A stretch of DNA of 64,000 nt from an uncultured Burkholderiaceae bacterium (GTDB lineage: Bacteria > Pseudomonadota > Gammaproteobacteria > Burkholderiales > Burkholderiaceae_F). A program made the position numbers and the translations under genes. The notes beneath the pieces were generated by a model. It made no database searches and was not told where the DNA came from. It worked only from the letters and a program-made list of their open reading frames with translations. Location of the stretch: assembly GCA_944390675.1 (NCBI GenBank), contig CALXQR010000006.1:89156-153155 (forward strand), in the 5' to 3' direction. Numbering within the stretch: the stretch's first letter is position 1; each line of letters opens with the position of its first letter. Shown one piece after another: positions 35,601 through 44,724 of this stretch.

Positions 35601-37027
35601 TGAACGCCAACACGGACCGCAACTCCACGGCCCACGCCCTCACCGTCTACAACTTAAAGGGCAACGCCACCTTTAACATGAGTTTGGACGGCAACCGTGA
35701 TGTGAGCGACATGCTCTACATCCGTAACGCCAACGGTGAGTACAACGTGAACGTTGTTGATGCCGTGACGGTTGACGATATGTATAAAGGCGGCTTAAAC
35801 GGCTTGCGCTTTGCAACGGTTGGTGCGGGTTCCAAGGCGAAGTTCCGTGCCTTTACCTATGACAAAGGCGCCTTAAACGTTGAATACGAAGTGGCAACCG
35901 ACAGCTACGACAACAACCCCGAAAACGACATCTATAACGGCACAGAGATGTCTCATGAAAAACCGGGCTCCACTGTTGTTGACGGACTCTTCGGTTACGA
36001 AGAAGGCGCTGTCGCAACGTTAGCGCTCAATGACGAAGATACGACAAAGGCAGCTGACGGCACCATTAGCGAAACCACGAACTTTAAACTTGTGGACCGC
36101 AAGGATGCAACGCCGTCTGACTCCGGTAGGACCATCATTGATCACGCCCGAGCCAACTACGCCAACGCCGTGCAGCTTGATACGCTCAATAAGCGTCAAG
36201 GCGAAATGCGTTTCAGCCAAGGCCATGAAGACGGCCTCTGGGCCCGTATCCGCCACGATGATATCGGCAAACGTTCTTCCTTCCGCTTGGATAACACCAT
36301 GGTTGAAGTCGGTGTGGATTCCCGTTACGTCAAAGAAACCGGTGAATTCCACACGGGTGTGGCCTTTGACTACATGAATGGCGACACCGATTACCATCAC
36401 ATCAGCGGCGAGGGCGACTTGGATCGCTACGGTGTCTGGTTCTATACCACGTGGCTTGGCAATGAAGGCGACTACACCGACTTCATCATCAAGTGCAGCT
36501 TGATCGACAACGAATACAAGATTTACGCGCCCACGACCGGTGAAAAGATCAAGGGCGACTACGATAACAACGTTATCTCCGTTTCTCTTGAACACGGTAA
36601 GAAGTATTCGAACGAAGAGTCCTGGTTCATTGAACCGCAGGCTCAGCTGCAATACGCCTACGTCACGTCTGCTGAATACACGAACTCGCAAGGCACGGAT
36701 GTCCGCTTAGACGGCATTCACAGCTTGATCGGCCGCGTGGGTGTGAGAGCCGGTAAGGATGTCACGCGTGACAATCCCTTCAGCTTCTACGCTCGCGGCG
36801 ACATCATGCACGAGTTCATGGGTAAGCAAGACATCAAGGCAAAGGACGCCACGGGCACGATGCGCGTTCGTTATGAAAATGACGACACGTGGTACAGCGC
36901 AGGCCTTGGCATGAGTTACCAGCACAACAAGGATAAGTACTACTTCCTCGAGGCTGAAAAGGTGTTTGGCGGCTCGAATACGAGCAGCTACATCGTCTCG
37001 GGGGGTGTGCGGTTCTTGTTTGATTAA
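32614..37027 (+). CDS. Large autotransporter, frame interrupted at a G10 tract (probable phase-OFF state)
   Basis: The ATG at 32614 has CAGGT eight bases upstream and encodes about 26 residues up to the G10 run, then meets a TAA at once. From the run onward another frame is open for about 1440 residues: a signal-peptide core (AFIVASALATSLS, cleavage near STAFA), a Ser/Thr/Asn-rich beta-helix passenger with YGIY-type repeats of about 24 residues, and a C-terminal autotransporter barrel (about the last 280 residues) ending VRFLFD. That frame has a stop just before its only weak start, a TTG at 32651. With nine or twelve G the ATG would join it. Surface adhesin-like role expected. Confidence 0.85.
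32690..32699 (+). repeat. G10 tract in signal-peptide coding region (phase-variation switch)
   Basis: Ten G at 32690-32699 in the sequence CTTC-G10-TAAAGAC. With G10 the frame from ATG 32614 ends CGG GGG GGG GGT AAA GAC TAA. With G9 it reads CGG GGG GGG GTA AAG ACT AAC, the frame of the passenger. Runs this long are prone to slipped-strand changes. Confidence 0.85.
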
Positions 37028-37042
37028 CGCTTAAATGCCAGC

Positions 37043-37071
37043 AAAAAGGCGAGCCAAGTGCTCGCCTTTTT
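37043..37071. terminator. Bidirectional terminator after the autotransporter
   Basis: AAAAAGGCGAGC (37043-37054) pairs perfectly with GCTCGCCTTTTT (37060-37071). Both strands read into T runs, so it serves the autotransporter and the minus-strand unit that ends at 37100. Confidence 0.9.
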
Positions 37072-37099
37072 ATCAATTTAGGAAAACTCCTTATGATAT

Positions 37100-37852
37100 T
37101 TATTTACTATTGTTTAAATAGTTTTCCAATATTATCATAATTGACTCAGCAATCTTTGACTCAGCAATCTTTGGCTCAGCAATCTTTGGCTCAGCAATCT
37201 TTGGCTCAATTTCTTCAATAATTTTCCTCCCTTTCACAAATAACGCCATTTCTACTTTTTCTGGAGAACCTTTCTCTCCTAACTTTTCTGCCAAAGACTT
37301 TATTAATGGTATATAGGATGCGGAATAAAAATCCTTCTGAGAGAATTTGGGGAAAGAATTAAAATAATCATCCACGATCTGAACAACCCGTCGACGAGAT
37401 TTGCAAGTCGGAAAAGGGCAAGGGCATTTTTTTGTATCTTTACAAATAAGCCAAAAATAATTTAAGGCAATTGCTACATATGAGTCGTAAATAAAATATT
37501 CTTTGGGTTTATAAAGGGATAACGCCTTACTTTTTGATGAAATTCCGCCTCTATTAGCTAAATATTCTAACTTATTAGCGTTATCAAACAAGCAGTTAAC
37601 ATATGCATCAATTGTTTTATCAGACAGATGCATTCTTCCCCAACTATTTAAATATTCTTTAAGAATTTTTCGTCTATCTTTCGCTGTACAGTTATTAAAT
37701 TTTGAAGACCTTTTCAAACGATCATCAATAGTCTTGTTAGCATCTTTCCCATTTTTTACAGGCCAAACATACTGATTAATTAAACCTTGAAAATTTTCTT
37801 CAAGTTCCTTAAACAAGAACAATTCAAAGTTAGTCATTAATTCTTTATCCAT
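37100..37852 (-). CDS. Unknown protein with C-terminal KIAEP repeats, partner of ATPase gene
   Basis: About 250 residues from the ATG at 37852; the frame extends ten codons further to a TTG that overlaps the stop of the ATPase gene. The protein is mostly helical, with a cysteine group (KKCPCPFPTCKSRRR) that could bind zinc and a block SLYKPKEYFIYDSYVAIAL that reads like a helix-hairpin-helix-type fold but is not identified. The tail has four pentapeptides KIAEP/S encoded by 15-base tandem repeats. GC content is low like its neighbour, so transfer is likely. Function unknown; cotranscription with the ATPase suggests they work together. Confidence 0.7.
   Translation of the reverse strand: MDKELMTNFELFLFKELEENFQGLINQYVWPVKNGKDANKTIDDRLKRSSKFNNCTAKDRRKILKEYLNSWGRMHLSDKTIDAYVNCLFDNANKLEYLANRGGISSKSKALSLYKPKEYFIYDSYVAIALNYFWLICKDTKKCPCPFPTCKSRRRVVQIVDDYFNSFPKFSQKDFYSASYIPLIKSLAEKLGEKGSPEKVEMALFVKGRKIIEEIEPKIAEPKIAEPKIAESKIAESIMIILENYLNNSK
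37143..37202. repeat. Four 15-base in-frame tandem repeats
   Basis: Units GACTCAGCAATCTTT (twice) and GGCTCAGCAATCTTT (twice), 37143-37202, with a fifth partial unit after them. Each encodes one pentapeptide K-I-A-E-P/S on the minus strand. The unit length is a multiple of three, so copy number may vary without breaking the frame. Confidence 0.9.
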
Positions 37853-37878
37853 AATAAAAGTTGTTCCTATAGTACAAA

Positions 37879-39273
37879 TCAATTAAACAAATCAAAAAGG
37901 TCAATGCAATAAAGCTTTTTATTAGTTCCCTTCAAGTTCTGTAAATCACTATCAAAGCCGTTCTTAGAGAAAAGAAAATATTCAGCCGAAAAATCGTCAT
38001 AGAAACCCATTTTTGCAGACAGACGATAAAAGTCCCATATCTGCATCGGCGAATTTTTGAATTTGCACTCCCCTAACAGAATCCGACTTCGATCCGCGCT
38101 TTCAGCGACGATATCGATCTCTTCGCCTTTGTGCCACCAGCGACCCAATTTCGTAAACACAAACGGCAGTTTCCCTTCTCGATTCTGTTGATAGAGATAA
38201 TCCTTGCAAATATCTTCAAAACTAATCGATGCGTATTCATTGAGTTTCGGTTCAATGACATGTGTCCAAATTAAATCGGTGTCGCCCTTGTCAAGCGGGC
38301 CTAAATTCGGACGCACAAACGTGAACCAAAATCTGAAGAAGGGATCCGCTAAACGATACAGTCCCCAGCTCGCATTCCCAATTTGTTTAGCGCCCACCGA
38401 CATTGAAAATTCTTTCTCTACAAGACCGATATCAATCAACGCATTGAGATATGCGGTCAGGGAACTTTTTTCAACGAGCGCTTTCTTATGGATCTCATCA
38501 AATGAGGTCGCACCATAGGCAATCGCTTCCAAGATGGAGTTATAGGTCACAGGTTTTGAGAACTCCTGACGCATTAAAAATTCCGGCTCATTGTGAAGCG
38601 GCGCACCGTTTTCCAAAATGGTATTGGTGATGTTATCCCTTAAAGAAAACTTGCCATCGAGCATGCTGAGATAGTAAGGCGTGCCGCCGAAAACACTGAA
38701 AGCTAAAACAGCGTCTTCCGGACTATACTTCGGGAAAAATTTCACGGCATCGTAAAAGTCCATCGGCCCCATCTTCCATATCCCGGTCGCTCTGCCGTAC
38801 AACGGGTTCTTTTCTGCCAAGATATGCTTTTCGATGAAGGACATAGAGCTGCCGCAAAAGACAAGCATGATGTTTTCGTCTTTGAGCGCATTGTCCCATA
38901 CAGCTTGCAAAATTGAGGCAATGGAAGGATCCGCTTTAACGAGATATGGAAACTCGTCAATGATCAAAAGCTTTTTACCGGACGACGGAATCATGGGCAA
39001 ACTTTCAAACAACGTCTTCCAATCTTCAAACGTCTCAATGTATTGAGAGGCCGGCATGCCGGTAGCTAAAAGCAGGCGGCTCAGATCACGCTTAAGCGTC
39101 TCTGCGTTTTGCTCAGAAGCCGTGAAAAATATCGCGTCTTTGTCTTTGCAGAAGGCTTTGAGGGTTTCGGTTTTACCGATACGCCGTCTTCCATACAAAA
39201 ACACCATCCGTCCTCGAGGAGAGGCCCATTGCTTTTCTAAAAAAGCCAATTCTTTTTCGCGACCAATAAACAT
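37879..39273 (-). CDS. AAA-type ATPase with C-terminal DUF234 domain
   Basis: 464 residues. The N-terminal archaeal-type ATPase domain shows FIGREKELAFLEKQW, Walker A YGRRRIGKTE, Walker B LLIIDEFPYL and a sensor-like VFCGSSMSF. A winged-helix-like middle follows (EIHKKALVEKSSLTAYLNAL), then a DUF234 domain with RWWHKGEEIDIVAE and LLGECKFKN, which looks like the restriction-nuclease-fold E-x-D/ExK core. Such proteins are widespread in gut bacteria and of uncertain role, perhaps mobile or defensive. It is AT-rich compared with its surroundings. Ends by overlapping the TTG of the next gene. Confidence 0.85.
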   Translation of the reverse strand: MFIGREKELAFLEKQWASPRGRMVFLYGRRRIGKTETLKAFCKDKDAIFFTASEQNAETLKRDLSRLLLATGMPASQYIETFEDWKTLFESLPMIPSSGKKLLIIDEFPYLVKADPSIASILQAVWDNALKDENIMLVFCGSSMSFIEKHILAEKNPLYGRATGIWKMGPMDFYDAVKFFPKYSPEDAVLAFSVFGGTPYYLSMLDGKFSLRDNITNTILENGAPLHNEPEFLMRQEFSKPVTYNSILEAIAYGATSFDEIHKKALVEKSSLTAYLNALIDIGLVEKEFSMSVGAKQIGNASWGLYRLADPFFRFWFTFVRPNLGPLDKGDTDLIWTHVIEPKLNEYASISFEDICKDYLYQQNREGKLPFVFTKLGRWWHKGEEIDIVAESADRSRILLGECKFKNSPMQIWDFYRLSAKMGFYDDFSAEYFLFSKNGFDSDLQNLKGTNKKLYCIDLFDLFN

Positions 39274-39415
39274 GATTGATTTACATTATTATTTTTAGGT
39301 GTATTTATTTTAGCATTATTTAAATAATGTAAATTTAATTTTGAAAAGAATAACAGCTCTTTGCAATTTGACACAGGGAAAGTATTTAAACAGTTATAAA
39401 AAAGGAGAAATAAGA

Positions 39416-39592
39416 ATGCAGAAAAACAGACGACGACTTTTACTTTTACCGACACTATTAGCCGCCGCGGCTTTAAGCGGCTGCTACCACCACTATGTAA
39501 GACACCGTCCTCCTAGCCGTCCGCCGCCTCCCGCTCGAGGACCGCATCCACATTTTGGCAAAGCACCTCCTCCTCCGCCGCGCAGACGCTAA
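39416..39592 (+). CDS. Small proline-rich lipoprotein
   Basis: 58 residues from the ATG at 39416, preceded by AAAGGAGAAA. A short lipoprotein signal (RRRLLLLPTLLAAAALSGC) puts the lipid on a cysteine near residue 21, followed by a histidine/tyrosine stretch and a proline/arginine-rich tail (PPSRPPPPARG). No domain; perhaps a small cell-envelope structural peptide. Monocistronic, with a terminator behind it. Confidence 0.75.
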   Translation: MQKNRRRLLLLPTLLAAAALSGCYHHYVRHRPPSRPPPPARGPHPHFGKAPPPPPRRR

Positions 39593-39605
39593 CGAGGGCA
39601 TAAAA

Positions 39606-39626
39606 AAAGCGGGGCAAACCCGCTTT
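39606..39626. terminator. Bidirectional terminator
   Basis: AAAGCGGG (39606-39613) and CCCGCTTT (39619-39626) pair around five bases, with A and T runs on either side. It lies between the plus-strand lipoprotein and the minus-strand gene cluster that ends at 39641. Confidence 0.85.
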
Positions 39627-39640
39627 TATAGTCTCTGGAA

Positions 39641-39853
39641 TTATTGCTTCACGTCTGAGGCTTCTTTAGGAGGCTCAGGCTGAGCAGGTGCTTGAGCGGG
39701 CTCTTCCTTTTCCTCCACCCATTCCGGAAACCACGCTTCAGGGTCATCCACTTCCTTGCCCCAGCCAATGTAGATCGCGGCGGCCACCACAATGACGAAC
39801 AAAATGTTCAAAATCAGGCGAATGGTCTTTTTCAGTTGGGTTAAATCCGGCAT
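39641..39853 (-). CDS. Small single-pass membrane protein
   Basis: About 70 residues from the ATG at 39853 (a GTG two codons earlier is also possible). One membrane segment (LILNILFVIVVAAAIYIGW) is followed by an acidic, proline/alanine-rich tail. It directly follows the 164-residue gene, whose stop is seven bases upstream. GAGGAA lies nine bases before the ATG. Resembles small LapA-like or DUF-type single-span proteins but is not identified. Confidence 0.7.
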   Translation of the reverse strand: MPDLTQLKKTIRLILNILFVIVVAAAIYIGWGKEVDDPEAWFPEWVEEKEEPAQAPAQPEPPKEASDVKQ

Positions 39854-39859
39854 CGTCAC

Positions 39860-40354
39860 TTATTCCTCTTCTTCGACATCTTTGGGCGGTGTTTCGTCAG
39901 GAGCAAGACCTGCAAAGTAATGAGCCCAACCACTCATAAACGCATAGTATTCTTTTCTTGAAATCGATTCACGGCCTTCCTGCGGCGCGCGGGCGTGCTC
40001 CAAAAAGGCATCCAGAAAACGCTTGATCGCGTGTTCAATCACATCGCCTTCAACTTCCCCTTCGTGGCGAGCCAAATGTTCGCGCATGGCTTTGCCCGCC
40101 CAGCGCACTTTACGGTTAATGCGCTTATCGTGGACCTTGCCCTGGAAAATGCCCAAAAGGTCGGCGTAGACATCGTTGGCTTGATCGTGAATGTCAGAGG
40201 CTTCCGGGTGATACGGTTCGTGCTCTTTAATCCATTGACTGGTCGAGACCGTAATGGCGAGTTCTTCCAAGAGCTCCATCACAATATCCGGATTGCTCAC
40301 GTCGATTAACGGCAGCTCTTTAACAGGTTTTGTCAACTGACCGAATAAAGCCAT
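39860..40354 (-). CDS. Conserved-looking protein of unknown function
   Basis: 164 residues, acidic, no signal peptide. It has a helix-rich pattern with many charged residues (DVYADLLGIFQGKVHD, RWAGKAMREHLARHEGE) and an acidic tail ending VEEEE. AGGA before the ATG supports the start. Placed between the DUF1178 protein and the small membrane protein on the minus strand, probably in one transcript. Family not recognised. Confidence 0.7.
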   Translation of the reverse strand: MALFGQLTKPVKELPLIDVSNPDIVMELLEELAITVSTSQWIKEHEPYHPEASDIHDQANDVYADLLGIFQGKVHDKRINRKVRWAGKAMREHLARHEGEVEGDVIEHAIKRFLDAFLEHARAPQEGRESISRKEYYAFMSGWAHYFAGLAPDETPPKDVEEEE

Positions 40355-40372
40355 TTTCGATTGTCCTAAACA

Positions 40373-40843
40373 TTAATTATTTTCGTGAACCACACCCTCA
40401 GGCAGCGGCAGAACACCGATTCCCTCATCAATGAGCTCTTCGGCTTCTTCAACCGTGCACCGGCCGTGGATTCGCCGATTAGGGGCTTTGCCTTGATGTA
40501 CGGCGCGCGCCTCCTGCGCAAACCGGTCGCCCACATTCTCACTGCCCTGCAAAATTTTGCGGGCCGCGGTATAGACCTTGCTGCGGATTTCCGCTTCAAG
40601 CTCTCGCTCAGAAATTTGGGTTTTCGCCTTGTCGCGCGAAGCCATCACGTAGGAGGCTGTCGGAACACGCTTTACGTTTGTGGTGTCACAGTACGGACAC
40701 GCCACCAACTGAGACTTGATCTGTTCGTCCAAACTTTCAGCCGAATCAAACCAACCCTCAAACTGATGACCGAATTCACAAACGCAATTGAAAACTTTCA
40801 CAGGGATTCTTTCCCGAAAAACACTTCTTCCAAATTTTTTCAT
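40373..40843 (-). CDS. DUF1178 family protein
   Basis: 156 residues. The N-terminal part has a zinc-ribbon-like arrangement: CVCEFGHQFEGWFDS, then VACPYCDTTNVKRVP. This and the RKILQGSENVGDRFAQEARA block define DUF1178, found in alpha- and betaproteobacteria; role unknown. Its ATG overlaps the stop of the upstream methyltransferase as ATGA, which suggests coupled translation. A GTG at 40801 is another possible start, because family members usually begin near VKVFNC. Confidence 0.82.
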   Translation of the reverse strand: MKKFGRSVFRERIPVKVFNCVCEFGHQFEGWFDSAESLDEQIKSQLVACPYCDTTNVKRVPTASYVMASRDKAKTQISERELEAEIRSKVYTAARKILQGSENVGDRFAQEARAVHQGKAPNRRIHGRCTVEEAEELIDEGIGVLPLPEGVVHENN

Positions 40844-41649
40844 TTTAAAGATTTAAAAGCGATTCGGCGCCTTTTTTGCTCAAATAAACAAACAGCTGCA
40901 GCAGCGCCTACATTAAGCGACTCACAGCCCGACTCAATCGGAATATAAAGACGGCGATCAGCGACAGCGAGCGCTTTTTCGCTCAAACCCGGGCCCTCTG
41001 CGCCCATCATCCAAACCGTGGCCGTCTTTTCCCAGTCGGCTGTTTCGTATATGTCAGAGCCGCCTCGGGCATCAGCCGCAAGACACACCGCGTCAAACGC
41101 CGCATCTAAATCTTCGGGCTCCACATTTTCATAAAGACGCGCGGAAAAATGCGCGCCCATTGCCGCACGCAAAGCCTTCGGCGACCAAAGCGAAGCGCTC
41201 TCGCGGCTTGCGGCAATGGTGCTCACACCTGCAGCAACCGCGGTTCGAATCAAGGTGCCCACATTACCCGGATCCTGAACGCCGTCCAAATAAAGCACGT
41301 CGCACCGTTCTTTATGCGGAAGCTCATTGGCCATGATTTTTATTTCAGCCATAATGCCCGCGCCATGCTCCACGGGCGAAATTTTGTCATAGAGCGCATT
41401 AGCGAGCACGTAACAGGGTACACCGTCATTAGCAAAATCCTCAATGATTTCTGCCACCTCATCGCTCACTCCGCCCTCACGAAGCAAAAGCGCTTCGGGC
41501 TTTACACCCTTTTGTCTCATCGTGATGATGAGATGCGCGCCTTCGGCCAACGTTGCGCCTTCTTTCTTGATGAAACGCGCGCTTTCAAAGAGTTTTTTCC
41601 AACGCTTATATTTCGCGTTGGCTTCACTTTCAATCATTCGGTACTGCAT
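40840..41649 (-). CDS. TrmH/SpoU family RNA methyltransferase
   Basis: About 270 residues from the ATG at 41649, with AAGGA upstream; it overlaps the end of rnhB by about 20 bases. The SPOUT signatures are present: [26 protein letters not shown] and [18 protein letters not shown]. It would 2'-O-methylate a ribose in rRNA or tRNA; the target is unknown. It is a different gene from rlmB at 17.6 kb. Its place after rnhB and before the DUF1178 gene matches the order in many betaproteobacteria. Confidence 0.88.
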   Translation of the reverse strand: MQYRMIESEANAKYKRWKKLFESARFIKKEGATLAEGAHLIITMRQKGVKPEALLLREGGVSDEVAEIIEDFANDGVPCYVLANALYDKISPVEHGAGIMAEIKIMANELPHKERCDVLYLDGVQDPGNVGTLIRTAVAAGVSTIAASRESASLWSPKALRAAMGAHFSARLYENVEPEDLDAAFDAVCLAADARGGSDIYETADWEKTATVWMMGAEGPGLSEKALAVADRRLYIPIESGCESLNVGAAAAVCLFEQKRRRIAFKSLK

Positions 41650-42247
41650 GGAGCATGTCCTTGACAGGAGCAAAGGTTTTGCGGTGAATAGGCGTTACAC
41701 CGAAAGCGTTAAGACCTTCAATATGATCGGCTGTGCCGTAACCCACGTTGTGTTCAAATCCATAGTGCGGATAGACATCAGCCATTTTAAGCATGTACGC
41801 ATCACGCGTTGTTTTGGCAATGATGGAAGCCGCAGAAATCTCAGGCACCTTATCATCGCCCTTCACAATGGCTTCCGAAAGCCAGTGCCACCGGGGCAAA
41901 CGATTGCCGTCCACCCTCACAAAATCAGGATGAATGGTCAGCGCGCCGACGGCTTCCTTCATCGCGCGCATTGTCGCCTGAAGGATATTAATTTCATCAA
42001 TCACTTTAGGCGAGACAGCGCACACCGCCCACGCAAGCGCCTTTTCTTTGATTTCAAGCACAAGCTCTTCTCTGCGGTGCGCGGAAAGTTTCTTGCTGTC
42101 TCTGAGGCCGTGAATGGGCTGATCGGGATTCAAAATCACAGCGGCGGCGACCACGGGACCGGCTAAACAGCCGCGGCCCACTTCATCGACGCCCGCCACA
42201 TAGCGAAATTGATCCAAAGAGAAAAAATCAAAGGAGTCGGAAAGCAT
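41630..42247 (-). CDS. rnhB: Ribonuclease HII
   Basis: 205 residues. The active site acid pair is [10 protein letters not shown] (Asp21, Glu22), with further Asp in VDGNRLP and DAYM. It removes RNA from RNA-DNA hybrids and single ribonucleotides from DNA. Standard position right after lpxB; a short gap only. Confidence 0.93.
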   Translation of the reverse strand: MLSDSFDFFSLDQFRYVAGVDEVGRGCLAGPVVAAAVILNPDQPIHGLRDSKKLSAHRREELVLEIKEKALAWAVCAVSPKVIDEINILQATMRAMKEAVGALTIHPDFVRVDGNRLPRWHWLSEAIVKGDDKVPEISAASIIAKTTRDAYMLKMADVYPHYGFEHNVGYGTADHIEGLNAFGVTPIHRKTFAPVKDMLHAVPND

Positions 42248-42252
42248 ATCGG

Positions 42253-43389
42253 TTAACCGCAGACCTGTTTAATCGCCTCTGCGGCAAGTTTTGGCGTATC
42301 GCGTAAAAGCGACTCGTGCATCGAGGCAAACCGATCCATGAGCTTTGCGTCATTGCGGCGCCCATATTCGTGCCAGAGGGCAAAGGCCAGGGTTTCGGCG
42401 CGGCAATAGTATTGGAGAATCTCGGGCACAATGCGTTCGCCAGCCAAGATATTAGGCAGACTCACAAAATCAATGATGCCTTTTTTCTGCATCAGAATGC
42501 CGGTAAAGCCCGGCATCGCATAGCCCACAACCATCGGACGCTTAAATAACGCGGCTTCAAGTGTTGCGGTACCTGAGGCGACCAAAATAGCGTCGCTTGC
42601 CTGCATCACGGTGTGGCTGTCTGCGCTGATAATGCGAGTAGCTTTCTGAGCGCGCGGAAATTGTGCCAAAACCGTTCGGATTTGCGCTTCGCGTGCGGCA
42701 TCAGCCGCAGGCACCAAGAAAATACTTCTTGAATCAAAATCAAGCACGCGCTCGCAAGCGCCGAAAAAGTGCGGTCCGCACCAGGCGACCTCTGCTTGGC
42801 GCGACCCCGGCAGCACTGCAAAAACAGGTCCCGAAGGATCAATGCCCAATTTTTCTCGCGCTGCATCTTTATCCGGATGCATCGGAATTTCACGCGCAAG
42901 CGGATGCCCGATATAAGTCGATTCAATCCCCGCCTCATCCATCAGCTTTTTCTCAAAGGGAAAGATCAAAAGCATATGATCGACCGCGCGTTTAATCTGA
43001 TGAATGCGCTCCGGGCGCCAAGCCCAAATGGAAGGACACACAAAGTGAATCGTCTTGATGCCTTCGCGTCTTAAATACTCTTCAATCGCAAGATTAAAGT
43101 CCGGCGCATCAACACCGATAAAGGCTCGTGGATGAAGATTCTTCACCCGCTTTTTCATCTCGCTTCTGAGCATCAGAAGCGAAGGGAGCTTGCGAAGCAC
43201 CTCAACGTAGCCTCTTACCGAAAGCTCCCTGCTGTGGTGCCAGGGCTCAAGGCCCGCGGCGATCATGCGATCGCCCCCGATGCCCATCATGCGCTCACCG
43301 GGGTAGAGTTCTGCCGCGTGAGGCAAAACAAGCGATGCGATAAAGTCGCCAGAGGTTTCGCCTGCAAGCCAAACGATGTTGCGCGCCAT
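42253..43389 (-). CDS. lpxB: Lipid-A-disaccharide synthase
   Basis: 378 residues of the LpxB glycosyltransferase family: AGETSGDF near the N-terminus, [40 protein letters not shown], and LPGSRQAEV, then [19 protein letters not shown] near the C-terminal donor site. It joins UDP-2,3-diacylglucosamine with lipid X to make the lipid A disaccharide at the inner membrane. Ends five bases before rnhB. Confidence 0.96.
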   Translation of the reverse strand: MARNIVWLAGETSGDFIASLVLPHAAELYPGERMMGIGGDRMIAAGLEPWHHSRELSVRGYVEVLRKLPSLLMLRSEMKKRVKNLHPRAFIGVDAPDFNLAIEEYLRREGIKTIHFVCPSIWAWRPERIHQIKRAVDHMLLIFPFEKKLMDEAGIESTYIGHPLAREIPMHPDKDAAREKLGIDPSGPVFAVLPGSRQAEVAWCGPHFFGACERVLDFDSRSIFLVPAADAAREAQIRTVLAQFPRAQKATRIISADSHTVMQASDAILVASGTATLEAALFKRPMVVGYAMPGFTGILMQKKGIIDFVSLPNILAGERIVPEILQYYCRAETLAFALWHEYGRRNDAKLMDRFASMHESLLRDTPKLAAEAIKQVCG

Positions 43390-43392
43390 GTG

Positions 43393-44193
43393 CTATTGAG
43401 CCTTCGGACGAATGATGCCGCGCTCGCTCGTGGCGATGAAGTCACGCATGAGCTGCAGCTCACGGGCCACTTGCGGGTTATTAGCGATCAACGTATCGAG
43501 CACCTGAACGGCTTCAGGGATGCGAAGACCGTCGCGGTAGATCGTCTTATAGGCAGCCTTAAAGGCGTTCAAGGCCTTTAAGTCATAGCCCGCGCGGCGC
43601 AAGCCCACGATATTGAGACCATGGGGTTCACAGGGATTACCGTTGCAGATCACAAACGGCGGCACGTCCATCACCAAAATGGAACCCCCGCCCACCATGG
43701 CGCCCTCGCCGATACGGCAGAATTGGTGCACGCCGGCTTGTCCGCCAATGATGGCGCGGTTAGCCACAATAGAGTGACCGGCCAAACCCACGTTATTGGC
43801 CAAAATCGTATCGTCGCCCACGATGCAGTCGTGCGCGATATGAACGTTTGCCATGAAAAGGTTGCGGTTGCCGACCACGGTGATGCCGTGATCTTGGACC
43901 GTACCCGTTGCGATCGTGACATGTTCGCGAATCACGTTGTCGTCGCCGATCACCAAGCGAGTATCTTCACCCTTGTACTTTTTATCCTGCGGTTCACAGC
44001 CGACGCTCGCGTTGGGGAAAATGCGGTTGCGTTCACCGATTTCGGTGTTGCCCAAAATGTTCACGTGCGAAATCAACTCCGTGCCCGCACCGATTTTCAC
44101 CTTGGGACCGATCACGCAAAACGGACCGACAACCACGTCATCGGCCAATTCGGCCGACGGGTCGACTAATGAAAAATGATGAATTTTTGCCAT
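43393..44193 (-). CDS. lpxA: UDP-N-acetylglucosamine acyltransferase
   Basis: 266 residues of left-handed beta-helix hexapeptide repeats, starting IHHFSLVDPSAELADDVVVG. The catalytic His is in the ANVHIAHDCIVGDDTIL segment. It transfers a 3-hydroxyacyl group from ACP to UDP-GlcNAc, the first step of lipid A synthesis. lpxB starts three bases behind it. Confidence 0.96.
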   Translation of the reverse strand: MAKIHHFSLVDPSAELADDVVVGPFCVIGPKVKIGAGTELISHVNILGNTEIGERNRIFPNASVGCEPQDKKYKGEDTRLVIGDDNVIREHVTIATGTVQDHGITVVGNRNLFMANVHIAHDCIVGDDTILANNVGLAGHSIVANRAIIGGQAGVHQFCRIGEGAMVGGGSILVMDVPPFVICNGNPCEPHGLNIVGLRRAGYDLKALNAFKAAYKTIYRDGLRIPEAVQVLDTLIANNPQVARELQLMRDFIATSERGIIRPKAQ

Positions 44194-44274
44194 AATGGCT
44201 CGCCTATAGTGGTTTACGTTACCGGCAGCTTCACGCTTCAGGTGTCTGCCGCCGACCCTTTCGGATCAGAGCCC

Positions 44275-44721
44275 TTAGATCTTGCGGCGGGCGCACATCA
44301 TCGTGGCCGTGCAGGCGACCTGGTCATCAACCATGGCCGTGGCTTCAAACTTGCCGATACCGGCGCGATCCTTGAGGAAATGGCAGTGAATGCGAAGCTG
44401 GTCGCCCGGCTGCACCACCTTCTTAAAGCGGGCGTTATCAATACCGGCGAAGAAGTAGAGCGAGCCGTCATTGCGCTGTTCGTCCGTCAAACGCGCAAGA
44501 GCGAGCACCGCGCAGGCCTGCGCCATCGATTCAATGATGAGCACGCCGGGCATCACGGGGCATTCCGGGAAGTGGCCTTGGAACTGCGGTTCATTGGCCG
44601 TGATGTTCTTAATCACCACCGCGGTCGTCAAATCTTCGGAAACGCTTTCCACACGGTCAATCAGCAAAAACGGATAACGGTGCGGAAGATATTTCATAAT
44701 ATCTTGAATGTTGTATTTCAT
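44275..44721 (-). CDS. fabZ: 3-hydroxyacyl-ACP dehydratase FabZ
   Basis: 148 residues. The hot-dog fold markers include [13 protein letters not shown] with the active-site His, and [19 protein letters not shown] with the conserved Glu. It removes water from 3-hydroxyacyl-ACP during fatty acid elongation and competes with LpxA and LpxD for that substrate. Located in its usual place between lpxD and lpxA. Confidence 0.95.
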   Translation of the reverse strand: MKYNIQDIMKYLPHRYPFLLIDRVESVSEDLTTAVVIKNITANEPQFQGHFPECPVMPGVLIIESMAQACAVLALARLTDEQRNDGSLYFFAGIDNARFKKVVQPGDQLRIHCHFLKDRAGIGKFEATAMVDDQVACTATMMCARRKI

Positions 44722-44724
44722 TTC

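Noticed and set aside
37143..37202. Possible CRISPR-like repeats
   Set aside because: Units are only 15 bases, directly adjacent without spacers, and lie inside a coding region in frame.
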